Source: a bacterium YEK0313 (lineage in GTDB: Bacteria > Pseudomonadota > Alphaproteobacteria > Rhizobiales > Phreatobacteraceae). From it: a stretch of 64,000 nt of DNA. The translations under genes were made by a program, and so were the position numbers. Position 1 is the first letter of the stretch; every line of letters starts with the position of its first letter. The notes under the pieces were generated by a model that worked only from the letters and a program-made list of their open reading frames with translations, did not search any database and was not told where the DNA came from. Below are positions 17,051 through 27,687 of the stretch, piece by piece. The stretch spans positions 2,405,501 through 2,469,500 of the forward strand of contig CCMO02000001.1 in assembly GCA_000751295.2 (NCBI GenBank), written 5' to 3'.

Positions 17051-17983
17051 ATGAACAACCCGCACAAGAATGCGCGAACGACGCCGCCTGGTCGAGCGGA
17101 GATGATCCGGCGGATCGTAGGAGAGGGCCGGCCTGTCGGCGAAGTGGCGGCCGGCTTCGGGGTCAGCGAACGAACCGCCCGCAAATGGCTGTCGCGATGG
17201 CGGAGCGATGGAGAAGCCGGGCTGCAGAACCGCTCGTCCCGGCCCCATGCGTGCCGATCGGCGACGAGCGCGTTCTGGCCCGGGCTGGCGGCCAAGCTGC
17301 GCCGCGAGTACCGGTTGACGGGTGAGGCGATTGCGTCCCGCCTCGGACTGGCGCGATCGACGGTTGCCGGCTGGCTGACGCGGATGGGTCTCGGCCGGCT
17401 GTCCGCGCTTGATCCGAAGGAGCCGGTGCGGCGCTATCAACGCGAGCGTCCCGGCGAGCTGCTTCATCTCGACATCAAGCGGCTGGCCCGCTTTGAAGGC
17501 GTCGGCCACCGCATCACCGGCAACCGGCGTGGCGCCAGCCAGGGGCTTGGCTACGACTTCCTGCATGTCGCCATCGACGATGCGACCCGGCTTGCCTATG
17601 TCGAGGTGCTGCCCGACGAGCGGCGGTGGTCGACCACCGGGTTCCTCGTGCGGGCGCTGCGCTGGTTCAAGGAGCGGGGCGTCAGCGTGCAAAGAGTGAT
17701 GACCGACAACGGCTCGGGATACATCGCCAGGCTCTTCCGCAAAGCGTTGAGGATGCTCGCCATCCGGCACATCCGCACCCGACCCTACACCCCGAAGACG
17801 AACGGCAAGGCAGAGCGCTTCATTCAGACCATGCTCAGGGAATGGGCCTATGCCATCCCGTTCCCCTCGTCCGCCCGCCGGACCGCAGATCTCACGCGAT
17901 GGTTGGCCTGGTACAACCAGCACCGGCCGCATGCTAGCCTCGCACGACGATCACCGGCTCAAGCTCTCGCCGGAACAACCTGA
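17051..17983 (+). CDS. IS481 family transposase
   Basis: A 310-residue transposase. Residues about 15-115 hold two helix-turn-helix segments (VGEVAAGFGVSERTARKWLSRW and IASRLGLARSTVAGWL) that bind the terminal repeats. The integrase core has the DDE triad D141 (LLHLDIKRL), D219 (VMTDNGSGY) and E255 (NGKAERFIQ), with the usual 35 residues between the last two. The C-terminus RPHASLARRSPAQALAG is typical. The start is the ATG after GAGG at 17051. The frame is uninterrupted, so the enzyme should be active. Confidence 0.95.
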   Translation: MNNPHKNARTTPPGRAEMIRRIVGEGRPVGEVAAGFGVSERTARKWLSRWRSDGEAGLQNRSSRPHACRSATSAFWPGLAAKLRREYRLTGEAIASRLGLARSTVAGWLTRMGLGRLSALDPKEPVRRYQRERPGELLHLDIKRLARFEGVGHRITGNRRGASQGLGYDFLHVAIDDATRLAYVEVLPDERRWSTTGFLVRALRWFKERGVSVQRVMTDNGSGYIARLFRKALRMLAIRHIRTRPYTPKTNGKAERFIQTMLREWAYAIPFPSSARRTADLTRWLAWYNQHRPHASLARRSPAQALAGTT

Positions 17984-17995
17984 CCAGAACCCACA
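17973..17995. repeat. Right terminal inverted repeat of the IS481-type element
   Basis: About 23 bases beginning GAACAACCT and ending AACCCACA; the complement starts TGTGGGTTCTG and ends AGGTTGTTC. It overlaps the last codons of the transposase gene, as is common in compact elements. Confidence 0.85.
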
Positions 17996-18001
17996 GCTAG
18001 G
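17996..18001. repeat. Target site duplication, right copy (GCTAGG)
   Basis: GCTAGG directly follows the right terminal repeat and matches the left copy base for base. The pre-insertion sequence can be rebuilt by removing one copy together with the element. Confidence 0.88.
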
Positions 18002-18022
18002 CCTCCGCATCGGGAGAAGGGC

Positions 18023-18682
18023 TCAGCCCGTCGGCAGACCGAGGCGGACCGCATAGGCGGCAAGCTCCGCCGCGCTGTGCAGATTGAGCTTGCCCATCAG
18101 GTTTTCCCGATGCTTGCGGGCCGTCAGCGGGCTGATGCCAAGCCGCTCGGCCATGGCGCGCGCCGTCATGCCCTGGGCGATGAGCGAAAGCACTTGCCGT
18201 TCACGCCGCGTCAGCGGGATCGGCGAGACGACGGTCTGGCTGTCGGGCGGCCGTTCGTTGCAGCTCCCGTCGCCAATGGCGAAGCGTATGGTGCGGGCGA
18301 GATAGGTTTCGCCGCGCTGGAGCGCGGCGACGGCATCGGCGAACTCTTCCGGCTCGCCATCCTTGGTCAGATAGCCCGAAGCTCCCGCCGCGAGCGCGGC
18401 GCGCACGGTGCGCGGCTCGACATTGGCCGTCAGCACCAGGATCTTCATGCGCGGCGCCGCGGCCTTGATGTCGGGGATCGCCTGGATGCCGGCGACGCCG
18501 GGCATGCCGAGATCGAGGACGAGGATGTCGGCCTGCGTGACCCGCAGCAGCTTCGTCAGCGCATCGCCATCGGCCGCCTCGCCGATCACCGAGACGCCGT
18601 CGATCGCCGAGATCAGGAGCTTCAGGCCCTCGCGCACGATGGCATGGTCATCGGCGAGAATGGCTGTGAGCATGCGGGTCAT
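18023..18682 (-). CDS. NarL/FixJ-type response regulator with LuxR helix-turn-helix
   Basis: A 219-residue protein. Residues 1-125 form the receiver domain with the acidic pair in ILADDHAIVREG, phospho-acceptor D57 (ILVLDLGMPG), the Thr in VLTANVEP and the Lys in SGYLTKDGEP. Residues about 155-215 are the LuxR domain, LTRRERQVLSLIAQGMTARAMAERLGISPLTARKHRENLMGKL. It is divergent from a hybrid histidine kinase gene about 100 bases away, which is the obvious partner. The IS481 element ends 28 bases beyond its stop codon, so the gene itself is intact. Confidence 0.93.
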   Translation of the reverse strand: MTRMLTAILADDHAIVREGLKLLISAIDGVSVIGEAADGDALTKLLRVTQADILVLDLGMPGVAGIQAIPDIKAAAPRMKILVLTANVEPRTVRAALAAGASGYLTKDGEPEEFADAVAALQRGETYLARTIRFAIGDGSCNERPPDSQTVVSPIPLTRRERQVLSLIAQGMTARAMAERLGISPLTARKHRENLMGKLNLHSAAELAAYAVRLGLPTG

Positions 18683-18785
18683 ATGGCACTGACGCTATGA
18701 AACAATGTCGATTCTCTATAGGTCTGATTGTGCAAAACAGTGTGCTATCCCGACAAGTAACGTTTCGTGATGGCTGCCGCACCCC

Positions 18786-20579
18786 ATGGACTTGGCTATG
18801 AGCACCGCCGTGCAGGACGACAAGATTCGCCGGGAGCTGGTCGAACTTCTTTACCGTAATTCCTACGGCGTGGTGATTTCGAACATCGTTATTTCGATGG
18901 CGGCGATCTATGTGTTGCGGCGCGGTGTCGCAACGAACTGGCTTCTAGCCTGGGCCGGTGCGCTTTATCTGCTTACCGCCGCGCGCCTCGCCGCGTCACG
19001 CCGTTTCTTCGCCCGCCCGCGTCAGGGCGAGGCGATCATGCGCTGGGCCTGGCTGGCGGCTGCCTTCTCGTGGATCTCGGGGCTTCTGTGGGGCTGGCTC
19101 GGCTGGGTCGGCTTCCTGCCCGGCGAGCCGGTTCTGCTGTCATTCACGGTCATCGTGCTGACCGGCCTCGTCTGCGGCACGGTTCCCTCGCTCTCGGCCT
19201 TTCCGCCGGCGTTGATGGGTTCGATCCTCGCGACCGTCATTCCGGTCGCTCTCGCCTGCATCACCAGCGGCAGCGACATGAGCGGTGCCTTCCTGTTCCT
19301 GCTCGCCGCACTGGTGGTGATCAATTTCTACTATTGCCGCATCACCTACCGGATGCTGCGCGAGACGATCACGCTGCGGCTCGAGAACGAGAGGCTGGTC
19401 GAGCACCTCAAGGAGGAGCGGGACCGCGCGCAGAGCGCCGACCGGTCCAAGACACGCTTCCTCGCGGCTGCCAGTCACGACCTGCGGCAGCCGATCCATG
19501 CGCTCAGCCTCATCGTCTCGACACTGGCCATGCTCGGCAAGCGGGGCGCCGTGCCAGCGGGCGAGGCGGTCGGCCTCGCCGGGCGGGCGCGCGCCATCGT
19601 CGGCAGCCTCAGCGGGCTCCTGAACGGTCTCCTGGACATTTCGAAACTCGATGCAGGCGTCGTGACCGCCGCCCGCGAGCCGGTCAATCTCGGCCAGCTG
19701 TTCCGCGACCTCGACAGCGAGTTCGGCGCCGAGGCGCCCGAGCGTGGCCTCGACTGGCGCGTCGTCGGGCGCGAGGTGACGGTCGACAGCGATCCGATGA
19801 TGCTGAAGCGCATTCTCAGCAATCTCCTGTCGAACGCCTTTCGCTACACGGCGCATGGCGGAGTGCTGCTCGGCTGCCGGCGGCGTGGCGGCCATGTCGA
19901 GATCCAGGTCTGGGATACCGGGCTCGGCATCGCGCCCGATGAGCAGCAGACGGTATTCGAGGAGTTCGTGCAACTGCACAATCCAGCCCGCGACCGGGCC
20001 CAGGGTCTGGGCCTCGGCCTCGCCATCGTGCGGCGCACGGCGGAACTGCTCGGCCATCCCCTGAAGCTGGTCTCGCAGCCCGCGCGCGGTTCAATGTTTT
20101 CGATCACCGTGCCCCTGGCCCGGACAGTCTTGCCCGCCTCGCCTGCCGCCGAGCGTCCGGCCGAGGCTGTGGCGCGCAGCATTCTGGTGGTGGAGGACGA
20201 GCCCGATGTGCGCGATGCGCTGGTCCGCCTGCTGACGGTGGCGGGGCATCGCGTCCATGCCGGCGGCACGGCGGAGGCTGCCGAGCAGGCCTATCGGGAG
20301 GCGGCGGCTGGCGGCGCGGCGCCGCCGGATCTGATCATCGCCGATTATCGTCTCGCCGGCGACGAAACCGGCATCGGCGCGGCGGAAAAGCTCGCCACGG
20401 CGCTCGGCCGCCGCATCCCGACGATCATCGTGACGGGCGATACCTCGCCCGAGCGGCTGCGCGAGGTGTCGGCGAGCGGGGCGAACATCCTGCACAAGCC
20501 GATTGACGGCGACGAACTGCTCACCGCCGTCCAGCTCTTGCCGGATGCGTCCGGAGGTGCGGCCCATGTTGCGGCCTGA
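18786..20579 (+). CDS. Hybrid histidine kinase with C-terminal receiver domain
   Basis: A 597-residue membrane kinase. Residues about 25-195 contain five to six hydrophobic helices without a recognised periplasmic sensor. A short coiled segment (LRLENERLVEHLKEERDRAQSADRSK) leads to the HisKA box with H231 in AASHDLRQPIHAL. The ATPase domain shows LLSNAFRYT (N box), WDTGLGIAPDE (G1) and GLGLGLAIVRR (G2). The receiver follows from about residue 462 (ILVVEDEPDVRDAL) with acceptor D520 in IIADYRLAGDETG. The HDLRQP variant is usual for this PAS-less group. An in-frame ATG at 18798 is an alternative start. Confidence 0.92.
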   Translation: MDLAMSTAVQDDKIRRELVELLYRNSYGVVISNIVISMAAIYVLRRGVATNWLLAWAGALYLLTAARLAASRRFFARPRQGEAIMRWAWLAAAFSWISGLLWGWLGWVGFLPGEPVLLSFTVIVLTGLVCGTVPSLSAFPPALMGSILATVIPVALACITSGSDMSGAFLFLLAALVVINFYYCRITYRMLRETITLRLENERLVEHLKEERDRAQSADRSKTRFLAAASHDLRQPIHALSLIVSTLAMLGKRGAVPAGEAVGLAGRARAIVGSLSGLLNGLLDISKLDAGVVTAAREPVNLGQLFRDLDSEFGAEAPERGLDWRVVGREVTVDSDPMMLKRILSNLLSNAFRYTAHGGVLLGCRRRGGHVEIQVWDTGLGIAPDEQQTVFEEFVQLHNPARDRAQGLGLGLAIVRRTAELLGHPLKLVSQPARGSMFSITVPLARTVLPASPAAERPAEAVARSILVVEDEPDVRDALVRLLTVAGHRVHAGGTAEAAEQAYREAAAGGAAPPDLIIADYRLAGDETGIGAAEKLATALGRRIPTIIVTGDTSPERLREVSASGANILHKPIDGDELLTAVQLLPDASGGAAHVAA

Positions 20580-20588
20580 CCGCGAAGG

Positions 20589-21686
20589 TCAGAGCGCGAG
20601 CTGCATCTGACTGCCCGATCCTGCGCCGGTATCGTCTTCGAGCGAGGACAGAGTGACGCCCAGCAGGCGCACGCCCTTGGCCATCGGAAAAAGGCCGTCC
20701 AGCAGATCGAAGCTGATCCGTTCGAGCTCCTCGCGGCTCGCCACCGCCTGGTGCAGCGACCGGCTGCGGGTGAGCTGCTCGAAATCCTGATAGCGCAGCT
20801 TCAGCGTCACCGTCCGGCCGCGGACATTGGCCTTTTCGCAATGCCGCCAGACCTTGTCGATGATAGCCGCCAGCGCCTCCCGCATGGCCGGCCGGTCGTG
20901 GAGATTGTCGAAGAAGGTGTTCTCGCCGCCGACCGATTTGCGGATGCGGTCGGGCCGCACGGCACGCTCGTCGATGGCCCGCGAGATCGCATGGTAATAG
21001 GCGCCGGACTTGCCGAAATGATGCTGCAGAAAGGCCAGCGACTGCGCCTTCAGATCGAGGCCGGTATGGATGCCGAGGCGGTTCATCCTGGCCGAGGTGG
21101 CCGGGCCGATGCCGTGGAACTTCGCCACCGGCAGGGCTTCGACGAAGGCCGGTCCCATTTTCGGGGTGATCACGAAGAGCCCGTCGGGCTTCCGGTGGTC
21201 GGAGGCGAGCTTGGCGAGAAACTTGTTGTAGGAGACGCCGGCCGAGGCGGTGAGCCCGGTTTCGGCGCGGATGCGCGCGCGGATGTCCTCGGCCACGGCG
21301 GTCGCGCTCGGCAGGCCCTTCAGGTTCTCCGTCACGTCAAGATAGGCTTCGTCCAGCGCCAGCGGTTCGATCAGCGGCGTATAGTCCGCGAAGATCGCGC
21401 GGATCTGATGGGAGATCTCGCGGTAGACCTCGAAGCGCGGCTTGACGAAGATGAGATCGGGACATTTGCGCCGCGCGGTGACCGACGGCATGGCCGAGCG
21501 AACGCCGAAGACGCGCGCCTCGTAGCTGGCCGCCGCGACGACGCCGCGCTCGCGCGCGCCACCGACAGCCACCGGCTTGCCGCGCAGCTCGGGATTGTCG
21601 CGCTGTTCCACCGAGGCATAGAAGGCATCCATGTCGATATGGATCACCTTGCGCTGCCGTGCCTCGGCGCCTGCCTCCTGGTCCAT
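20589..21686 (-). CDS. dinB: DNA polymerase IV (Y family)
   Basis: A 365-residue translesion polymerase. The N-terminal palm holds IHIDMDAFYASVEQRDNPELRGKPVAVGG (metal-binding Asp and the Tyr steric gate) and LALDEAYLDVTENLKG (catalytic Asp-Glu). The thumb has the helix-hairpin-helix FHGIGPATSARMNRLGIHTGLDL, and the little-finger domain lies at residues about 240-345 (VTLKLRYQDFEQLTRSRSL). The C-terminus ends SQMQLAL, a plausible beta-clamp-binding peptide (QMQLAL, like QxxLxL). It copies damaged DNA at low fidelity. It converges on the kinase gene with nine bases between the stop codons. Confidence 0.96.
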   Translation of the reverse strand: MDQEAGAEARQRKVIHIDMDAFYASVEQRDNPELRGKPVAVGGARERGVVAAASYEARVFGVRSAMPSVTARRKCPDLIFVKPRFEVYREISHQIRAIFADYTPLIEPLALDEAYLDVTENLKGLPSATAVAEDIRARIRAETGLTASAGVSYNKFLAKLASDHRKPDGLFVITPKMGPAFVEALPVAKFHGIGPATSARMNRLGIHTGLDLKAQSLAFLQHHFGKSGAYYHAISRAIDERAVRPDRIRKSVGGENTFFDNLHDRPAMREALAAIIDKVWRHCEKANVRGRTVTLKLRYQDFEQLTRSRSLHQAVASREELERISFDLLDGLFPMAKGVRLLGVTLSSLEDDTGAGSGSQMQLAL

Positions 21687-21865
21687 GCCGCCATCTTACC
21701 AGCGCCGCGTCCGCCGAGCAGCGGCCGCTCGGCAGGACTGCTCGTCGGCGCGCCGCCCGCGGCAAGATCTATCGCTAGGCGCCGTTCCAGGCATGGTCAA
21801 TTGGCGGCTTCCGGCGGCAGCGAGCCGCCGCGCCATGCCGCCCGGCGAAAAAAATGTTGTGCGCC

Positions 21866-21892
21866 TGTCGAAAACGGCGGGGCCTGCACGTC
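21866..21892 (+). promoter_or_regulatory. Candidate ECF42-type promoter before the VOC gene
   Basis: The bipartite sequence TGTCGA, 17 bases, CGTC has the same form and spacing as sites before the two DGPF-sigma operons and the DoxX-SRPBCC operon in this window. As I recall, the reported ECF42 promoter has TGTCGA at -35 and CGA/TC at -10, which this copy matches fully. It ends 45 bases before the VOC start codon. It is recognised by pattern only. Confidence 0.5.
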
Positions 21893-21937
21893 CTTGGGCC
21901 AGCCCGGCTGCCCCGGGGAGCGAGAGGAAAACCGACC

Positions 21938-22378
21938 ATGGACCAGGACATGATGACAACTCTGCCCGAGAAGTTGCCGCCGGCGCCTCCCGTTCGCGGC
22001 GGCCTCGTCGCCTATCTGCAGGTCGACGGCGTGGTGCGGGCGATCGATTTCTACAAGCGGGCCTTCGGCGCCGAGCTCGCCTTCATGGTGCCGGTCGACG
22101 ACCAGGGGCGCACCATGCACGCCCATCTCTATGTCAACGGCTCGTCCGTCATGCTGTGCGACCCCTATCCCGAACATGGCCATCCGCGGGTCAGGCCCGA
22201 GGGCTTCACCATGCAGCTCGTCGTCGACGACATCGATGCCTGGTGGCGGCGGGCCGTCGAGGCTGGCGCCGAAGTGGTGCTGCCGGTGGAGCTGATGTTC
22301 TGGGGCGATCGTTATGGCCAGGTGCGCGACCCGTTCGGCATTCTCTGGGCCATGAACGCGCCGGCGAAGGCGGGGTAG
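21938..22378 (+). CDS. VOC family protein (PhnB-like glyoxalase fold)
   Basis: A 146-residue protein with the VOC/PhnB layout: GGLVAYLQVDGVVRAIDFYKRAFGAELAFMVP, then HAHLYVNGSSVMLCDPYPEHG, MQLVVDDIDAWWRRAVEAGAEVVLPVE, and the closing FWGDRYGQVRDPFGILWAMN. Such proteins bind a metal in a cup formed by paired beta-alpha-beta units; many are annotated as 3-demethylubiquinone-like or bleomycin-resistance-like without proof. The ATG follows GAGAGGAAAACCGACC. A candidate ECF42 promoter lies just upstream, and VOC proteins are known companions of such sigma factors. Confidence 0.88.
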   Translation: MDQDMMTTLPEKLPPAPPVRGGLVAYLQVDGVVRAIDFYKRAFGAELAFMVPVDDQGRTMHAHLYVNGSSVMLCDPYPEHGHPRVRPEGFTMQLVVDDIDAWWRRAVEAGAEVVLPVELMFWGDRYGQVRDPFGILWAMNAPAKAG

Positions 22379-22391
22379 TTGGCGCTCAGGC

Positions 22392-22427
22392 GACCCGGCG
22401 ATGCGCTATGCTGCGCACCGCCGGGTC
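22392..22427. terminator. Strong hairpin between convergent genes
   Basis: The arms GACCCGGCG and CGCCGGGTC are perfect, and an inner stem TGCGC/GCGCA follows after one A/C mismatch, leaving a six-base loop TATGCT. It lies between the convergent VOC and permease genes. It could end transcription from either side, although no T run follows. Confidence 0.5.
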
Positions 22428-22432
22428 TTCAA

Positions 22433-22463
22433 CCCCTGCCACCGAGGCGGATCGGGGCAGGGG
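22433..22463. terminator. Second hairpin between the same convergent genes
   Basis: The arms CCCCTGCC and GGCAGGGG are perfect around a 15-base loop, five bases after the first hairpin. Two stems in a row in a 106-base gap suggest a bidirectional termination or message-end structure. Confidence 0.4.
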
Positions 22464-22484
22464 AAGCGGCATTGAGACGTGTCG

Positions 22485-23603
22485 TCAGGTCAGCCGGTTA
22501 CGGAACATCCAGGCCGAGATCGGCATGGTGACCGCGGCGATCGCCGCGAGTGCCATCAGCTCGGGTGCGAGCTGCCGCGGGCCGGCATCTTCCAGATAGA
22601 CCTGATGCGCGATGCTGATCGCGTAGCGCAGCGGATTGATGAGCGTGAAATATTGCAGCACGGTGGGCATGTTCGCGATCGGCGCGGTCAGTCCTGACAG
22701 CAGCATGAACGGCATGATCAGCACGAAGGACATGATCATCGCCTGCTGCATGTTGGCCGCGATCGAGGAGACGAACAGGCCGATGCCGACCGCCGCGGCC
22801 AGGAACAGGGCGAGCCCGCAATAGAGCATGAGATAGGACCCGGCGAAGGGGATCTGGAACCAGAGCTGGGCGACCAGGAGAATGGTGGTCGATTGGCTGA
22901 GGCCGACCAGCATCGACGGCACCGCCTTGCCGATCATGATCTCGGTCGGACGGAACGGCGTCACCAGCAACTGGTCGAACGTGCCGGCCTCCCGCTCGCG
23001 CGCCACCGACATGGCGGTCAGCATCATGGTCATCATCATGGTGATGACGCCGATCAGCGACGGGATCATGTTCCAGCGCGTCTCCAGGCTCGGATTGAAC
23101 CAGGCGCGCGTGGTGAGCCTGATCGGCGGGGCGGGCAGCCCGCGCGCGGCGCGCCAGTCGTCGGCAAAGCTCAGCGCGATGGTCGCGAGGTAACCCTGGG
23201 CGGTACCGGCCGTGTTGGAATTGCGGCCGTCGGCGATGACCTGCAGCGGCGCGGCGAGGCCCGCCGACAGGTTCTTCTCGAAGTCCCTGCCGATGGTCAC
23301 CACCAGCAGCGCGCGCCGGTCGTCGATCAGCGGCGCCGCATCGTCCGGCCGGGTGAGCGTCGCGACCCTGACGAAGACGCCGGACCCGTCGAGCCGGGCC
23401 GCGAAGGCCTGCGAGGACGGGCTGCGGTCGAGGTCGACGAGCACATAGGGCACATTGTTGAGGTCATAGGTCGCGGCATAACCGAAGATCAGGCATTGCA
23501 GGATCGGCGGCACGACCAGAACGATGCGGCTTTTCGGGTCCTTCAGCATCGCCAGCAGTTCCTTCCGGAACAGGGCGAGGACGCGGAACAGGGTGTCGAT
23601 CAT
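22485..23603 (-). CDS. ABC-2 type exporter permease (YbhR-like)
   Basis: A 372-residue protein with one N-terminal helix (IVLVVPPILQCLIFGYAATYDL), a large extracytoplasmic domain (residues about 45-170), then five helices including MIPSLIGVITMMMTMMLTAMSVAREREAGTFDQLLVTPFRPTEIMIGKAVP, the ABC-2 signature. It closes with MPTVLQYFTLINPLRYAI. It is the last gene of an exporter operon whose order and composition match E. coli ybhGFSR, reported to influence resistance to some antibiotics and Na+/Li+ export. It begins four bases after its paralogue ends. Confidence 0.92.
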   Translation of the reverse strand: MIDTLFRVLALFRKELLAMLKDPKSRIVLVVPPILQCLIFGYAATYDLNNVPYVLVDLDRSPSSQAFAARLDGSGVFVRVATLTRPDDAAPLIDDRRALLVVTIGRDFEKNLSAGLAAPLQVIADGRNSNTAGTAQGYLATIALSFADDWRAARGLPAPPIRLTTRAWFNPSLETRWNMIPSLIGVITMMMTMMLTAMSVAREREAGTFDQLLVTPFRPTEIMIGKAVPSMLVGLSQSTTILLVAQLWFQIPFAGSYLMLYCGLALFLAAAVGIGLFVSSIAANMQQAMIMSFVLIMPFMLLSGLTAPIANMPTVLQYFTLINPLRYAISIAHQVYLEDAGPRQLAPELMALAAIAAVTMPISAWMFRNRLT

Positions 23604-23607
23604 CGGA

Positions 23608-24752
23608 TCACCTCAGTTCCTTGCGGGTGGCACGCACCGAAAGCCCCATCAGCACCGCCGCCATGACCGCCAGGACCGCCGTGTTCGGCCAGATCACGCT
23701 CCAGATGTCGCCGGCGAGAAACAGGGTCTGCAGCAGGCTCACGAAATAGCGGGCGGGGAAGATGTGGGTGATGACCTGGATCGGCCAGGGCGTGCTCGCA
23801 ATGTCAAACAGGAAACCCGACAGCATCATCGCCGGCAGGAAGGTGACGATCATGGTGATCTGGCTCGCCACGAACTGGCTGCGGGTGACCGACGAGATGA
23901 GCAGGCCGATGCCGAGCGCCACCAGGAGATAGAGCATGGAGACGATCACCAGGATGGCGAGGGAGCCGCGCAGCGGCACGCCAAACAGCAGGCGCGCGCC
24001 GATGACGCACAGCGCCAGCCCGGCCATGCCGAGCACGAAATAGGGCACCGTCTTGCCGACCAGGATCTCGATCGGCCGGACCGGCGTGACGAACAGCGCT
24101 TCGAATGTGCCGCGCTCCCATTCGCGGGCGACGACCAGCGCGGTCATCAGGGCGCCGATCAGGGTCATGACCAGCACGATCAGGCCGGGGACCAGGAAGT
24201 AGCTGCTGTTGTTGGCTTCGTTGAACCAGATCCGGCTGTCGATGGCGATGCTCGCGATGGCCTGGCCGTTGCCGCGCGCCGCTTCGCGCGCCTGCCAGCT
24301 CGCGACCGCGCCTTGGGCATAGGCGAGCGCGATGCGCGCCGTATTGGCGTCGGTCCCGTGCACCAGAACCTGCAGCTCGGCCTGGCCGCGGCCGAGATCG
24401 CGGGCGAAATCCGGCGGGACGCGCACGATGGCGCTGACCTCGCGTGTCAGCATGAGCCGCTCGGCCTCGGCCATGGTCTTCACCGGCCGGGCGCTGAAAT
24501 AGTCCGACAGGCGGAAGCCCGAGGTCACCTCGCTCGCCTCGGCCGAGCTCTCCTCGATGACGACGGCGATGGGCAGGTTCTTGAGGTCGAAGGACAGGCC
24601 GTAGCCGAACAGGACGAGCAGGATCATCGGCATGACGATGCCGATGGCGATGCTGCTCGGATCGCGGAACACCTGGTAGGTTTCCTTGCGCACCAGCGCC
24701 GCCATCCGCTTGAGGGCGGCGAGCCGCTGGCCGGGGGTGGAAGTGGCGGCGT

Positions 24753-24756
<4 letters not shown>
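23608..24756 (-). CDS. ABC-2 type exporter permease (YbhS-like)
   Basis: A 382-residue paralogue of the following permease: N-terminal helix IAIGIVMPMILLVLFGYGLSFDL, an extracytoplasmic domain up to about residue 190, then five helices containing VARMTLIGALMTALVVAREWERGTFEALFV-type sequence (here VMTLIGALMTALVVAREWERGTFEAL) and TPWPIQVITHIFPARYFV at the end. The two permeases would form a heterodimer under the fused ATPase. Start and stop overlap by four bases with the ATPase gene. The start is the ATG at 24756; the longer upstream frame lies inside the ATPase gene. Confidence 0.92.
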
Positions 24757-26548
<1,792 letters not shown>

Positions 26549-26552
<4 letters not shown>

Positions 26553-27595
26553 GGCTGCCTCGCCGGCGCGGCCGGGCTTGCCGGGGCCCGGTTTGCGGGG
26601 GCCGTGTGGCCTTCCAGCAGCCGGACGGTTGCCGGCATACCCAGCCGCAATTCGTCCTGCGGGTCCTCGACGAAGGCTCTGACCTCATAGACGAGACTGG
26701 TGCGCAGATCCTCGGTCTGTACCGTCTTGGGCGTGAACTCGGCGACCGGCGAAATGAAGCCGATCCAGCCGCTGAACGGCCGGCCGGGAAAGCTGTCGGT
26801 GAGGATCTCGACACGCATGCCCGAGCGGATCTGGCCGAGCCGCACCTCGGAGACATAGGTGCGCACCCATTTCTGGCTGATCCGCGCGAGCGAGAAGACC
26901 GGCCGGGTGGGGGAGGCCATCTCGCCCGCCTCCATCAGCCGCGAGCGGACGATGCCGTCGATCGGCGAGGCAAGCTCGGTATCGTTGAACTGGCGGCGTA
27001 CGAGCGCGAGCTGCGCGATATTGCCGGCGAGCTGCGCCTGCGCCTGCTCGATGTCCTCGCGCCGCGGCCCGGCGACGACCAGCTCCAGCGCGCGGCGATT
27101 GACCTCGACGCGTGCATCGGCGACGACGGCAGCCGCTTCCGCGCTGTCGAGATCCTGCTGGCTTGCTGCGGCGCGGTCGGCAAGCACCTTGCGTCGCTGA
27201 TACTGGCCGCGCGCATTGGCCGCTTCGGCCTTGGCCGATTCCAGGTTGGCGCGGGCCTGCGCGATCTCCTCCGGCCGGCTGCCGTTGCGCAGGCGCTCGA
27301 CCACGGCGCGCTGGGCGGCGACCGCCGCCTCGGCCTGTTCGAGCTGCGCCTTCAATCGCGCATTGTCGAGCCGGGCGAGGATCTGTCCTTCGCGGACGGC
27401 CGCGCCTTCCTCGACGAGGATTTCCCTGATCCGGTCGCTGCCGTTGAAGGGCAGCGACACCTGGCGGAAATCGACATTGCCGTAGAGGCGGAACTCGGCC
27501 TCGCCCGCCGGGCGCTTCCAGTACCACCACGCGGCGGCAGCACCGGCGGCAACGACGACAAGGATGGCGATGCGGGCTGGTGTGATCGCGCTCAT
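26549..27595 (-). CDS. HlyD family membrane-fusion protein (YbhG-like)
   Basis: A 348-residue periplasmic adaptor with a single N-terminal membrane helix (ARIAILVVVAAGAAAAWWYW), a beta strand opening (VDFRQVSLPFNGSDRIREILVEEGAAVREGQILARLDNARLKAQL, the lipoyl-like half), a long alpha-helical hairpin (residues about 85-205, Ala/Glu/Arg-rich), and a return SPIDGIVRSRLMEAGEMASP. It joins the inner-membrane exporter to an outer-membrane channel not encoded here. It starts at the ATG with AAGG upstream; a TTG at 27631 would overlap the putative operator. It is divergent from a CecR-like repressor gene. Confidence 0.92.
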
Positions 27596-27628
27596 CGCTC
27601 GACCTTGAGCGGAAACCACACTGTTTGT

Positions 27629-27648
27629 CAAATTATGATTTTAATTTG
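27629..27648. promoter_or_regulatory. Inverted repeat, probable operator of the CecR-like repressor
   Basis: CAAATTA, six bases, TAATTTG form a perfect dyad in an AT-only island within the 92-base gap between the divergent exporter operon and repressor gene. A further AATTTG follows at 27650-27655. The surrounding genome is very GC-rich, so the island stands out. Its position fits control of both promoters by the TetR-type protein. Confidence 0.6.
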
Positions 27649-27687
27649 CAATTTGATTTAGGGAGGAGGCCGGTCTATCCTGTGTCC

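Larger units (their letters stand above)
16970..17995 (+). mobile_element. IS481-family insertion sequence, intact, 1026 bp
   Basis: The element carries a complete DDE transposase gene between imperfect inverted repeats of about 23 bp that match at 18 positions: left TGTGG..TCTG...AGGTTGTTC, right end the complement of TGTGG..TCTG...AGGTTGTTC. It is flanked on both sides by GCTAGG. Six-base duplications of NCTAGN are characteristic of IS481-type insertion. The size, repeat start (TGT) and single ORF all fit. Everything needed for transposition appears present. Confidence 0.93.

Noticed and set aside
27625..27687. A longer N-terminus for the CecR-like repressor or for the HlyD protein
   Set aside because: Both extensions read through the AT-rich dyad at 27629-27648 and lack ribosome-binding sites.
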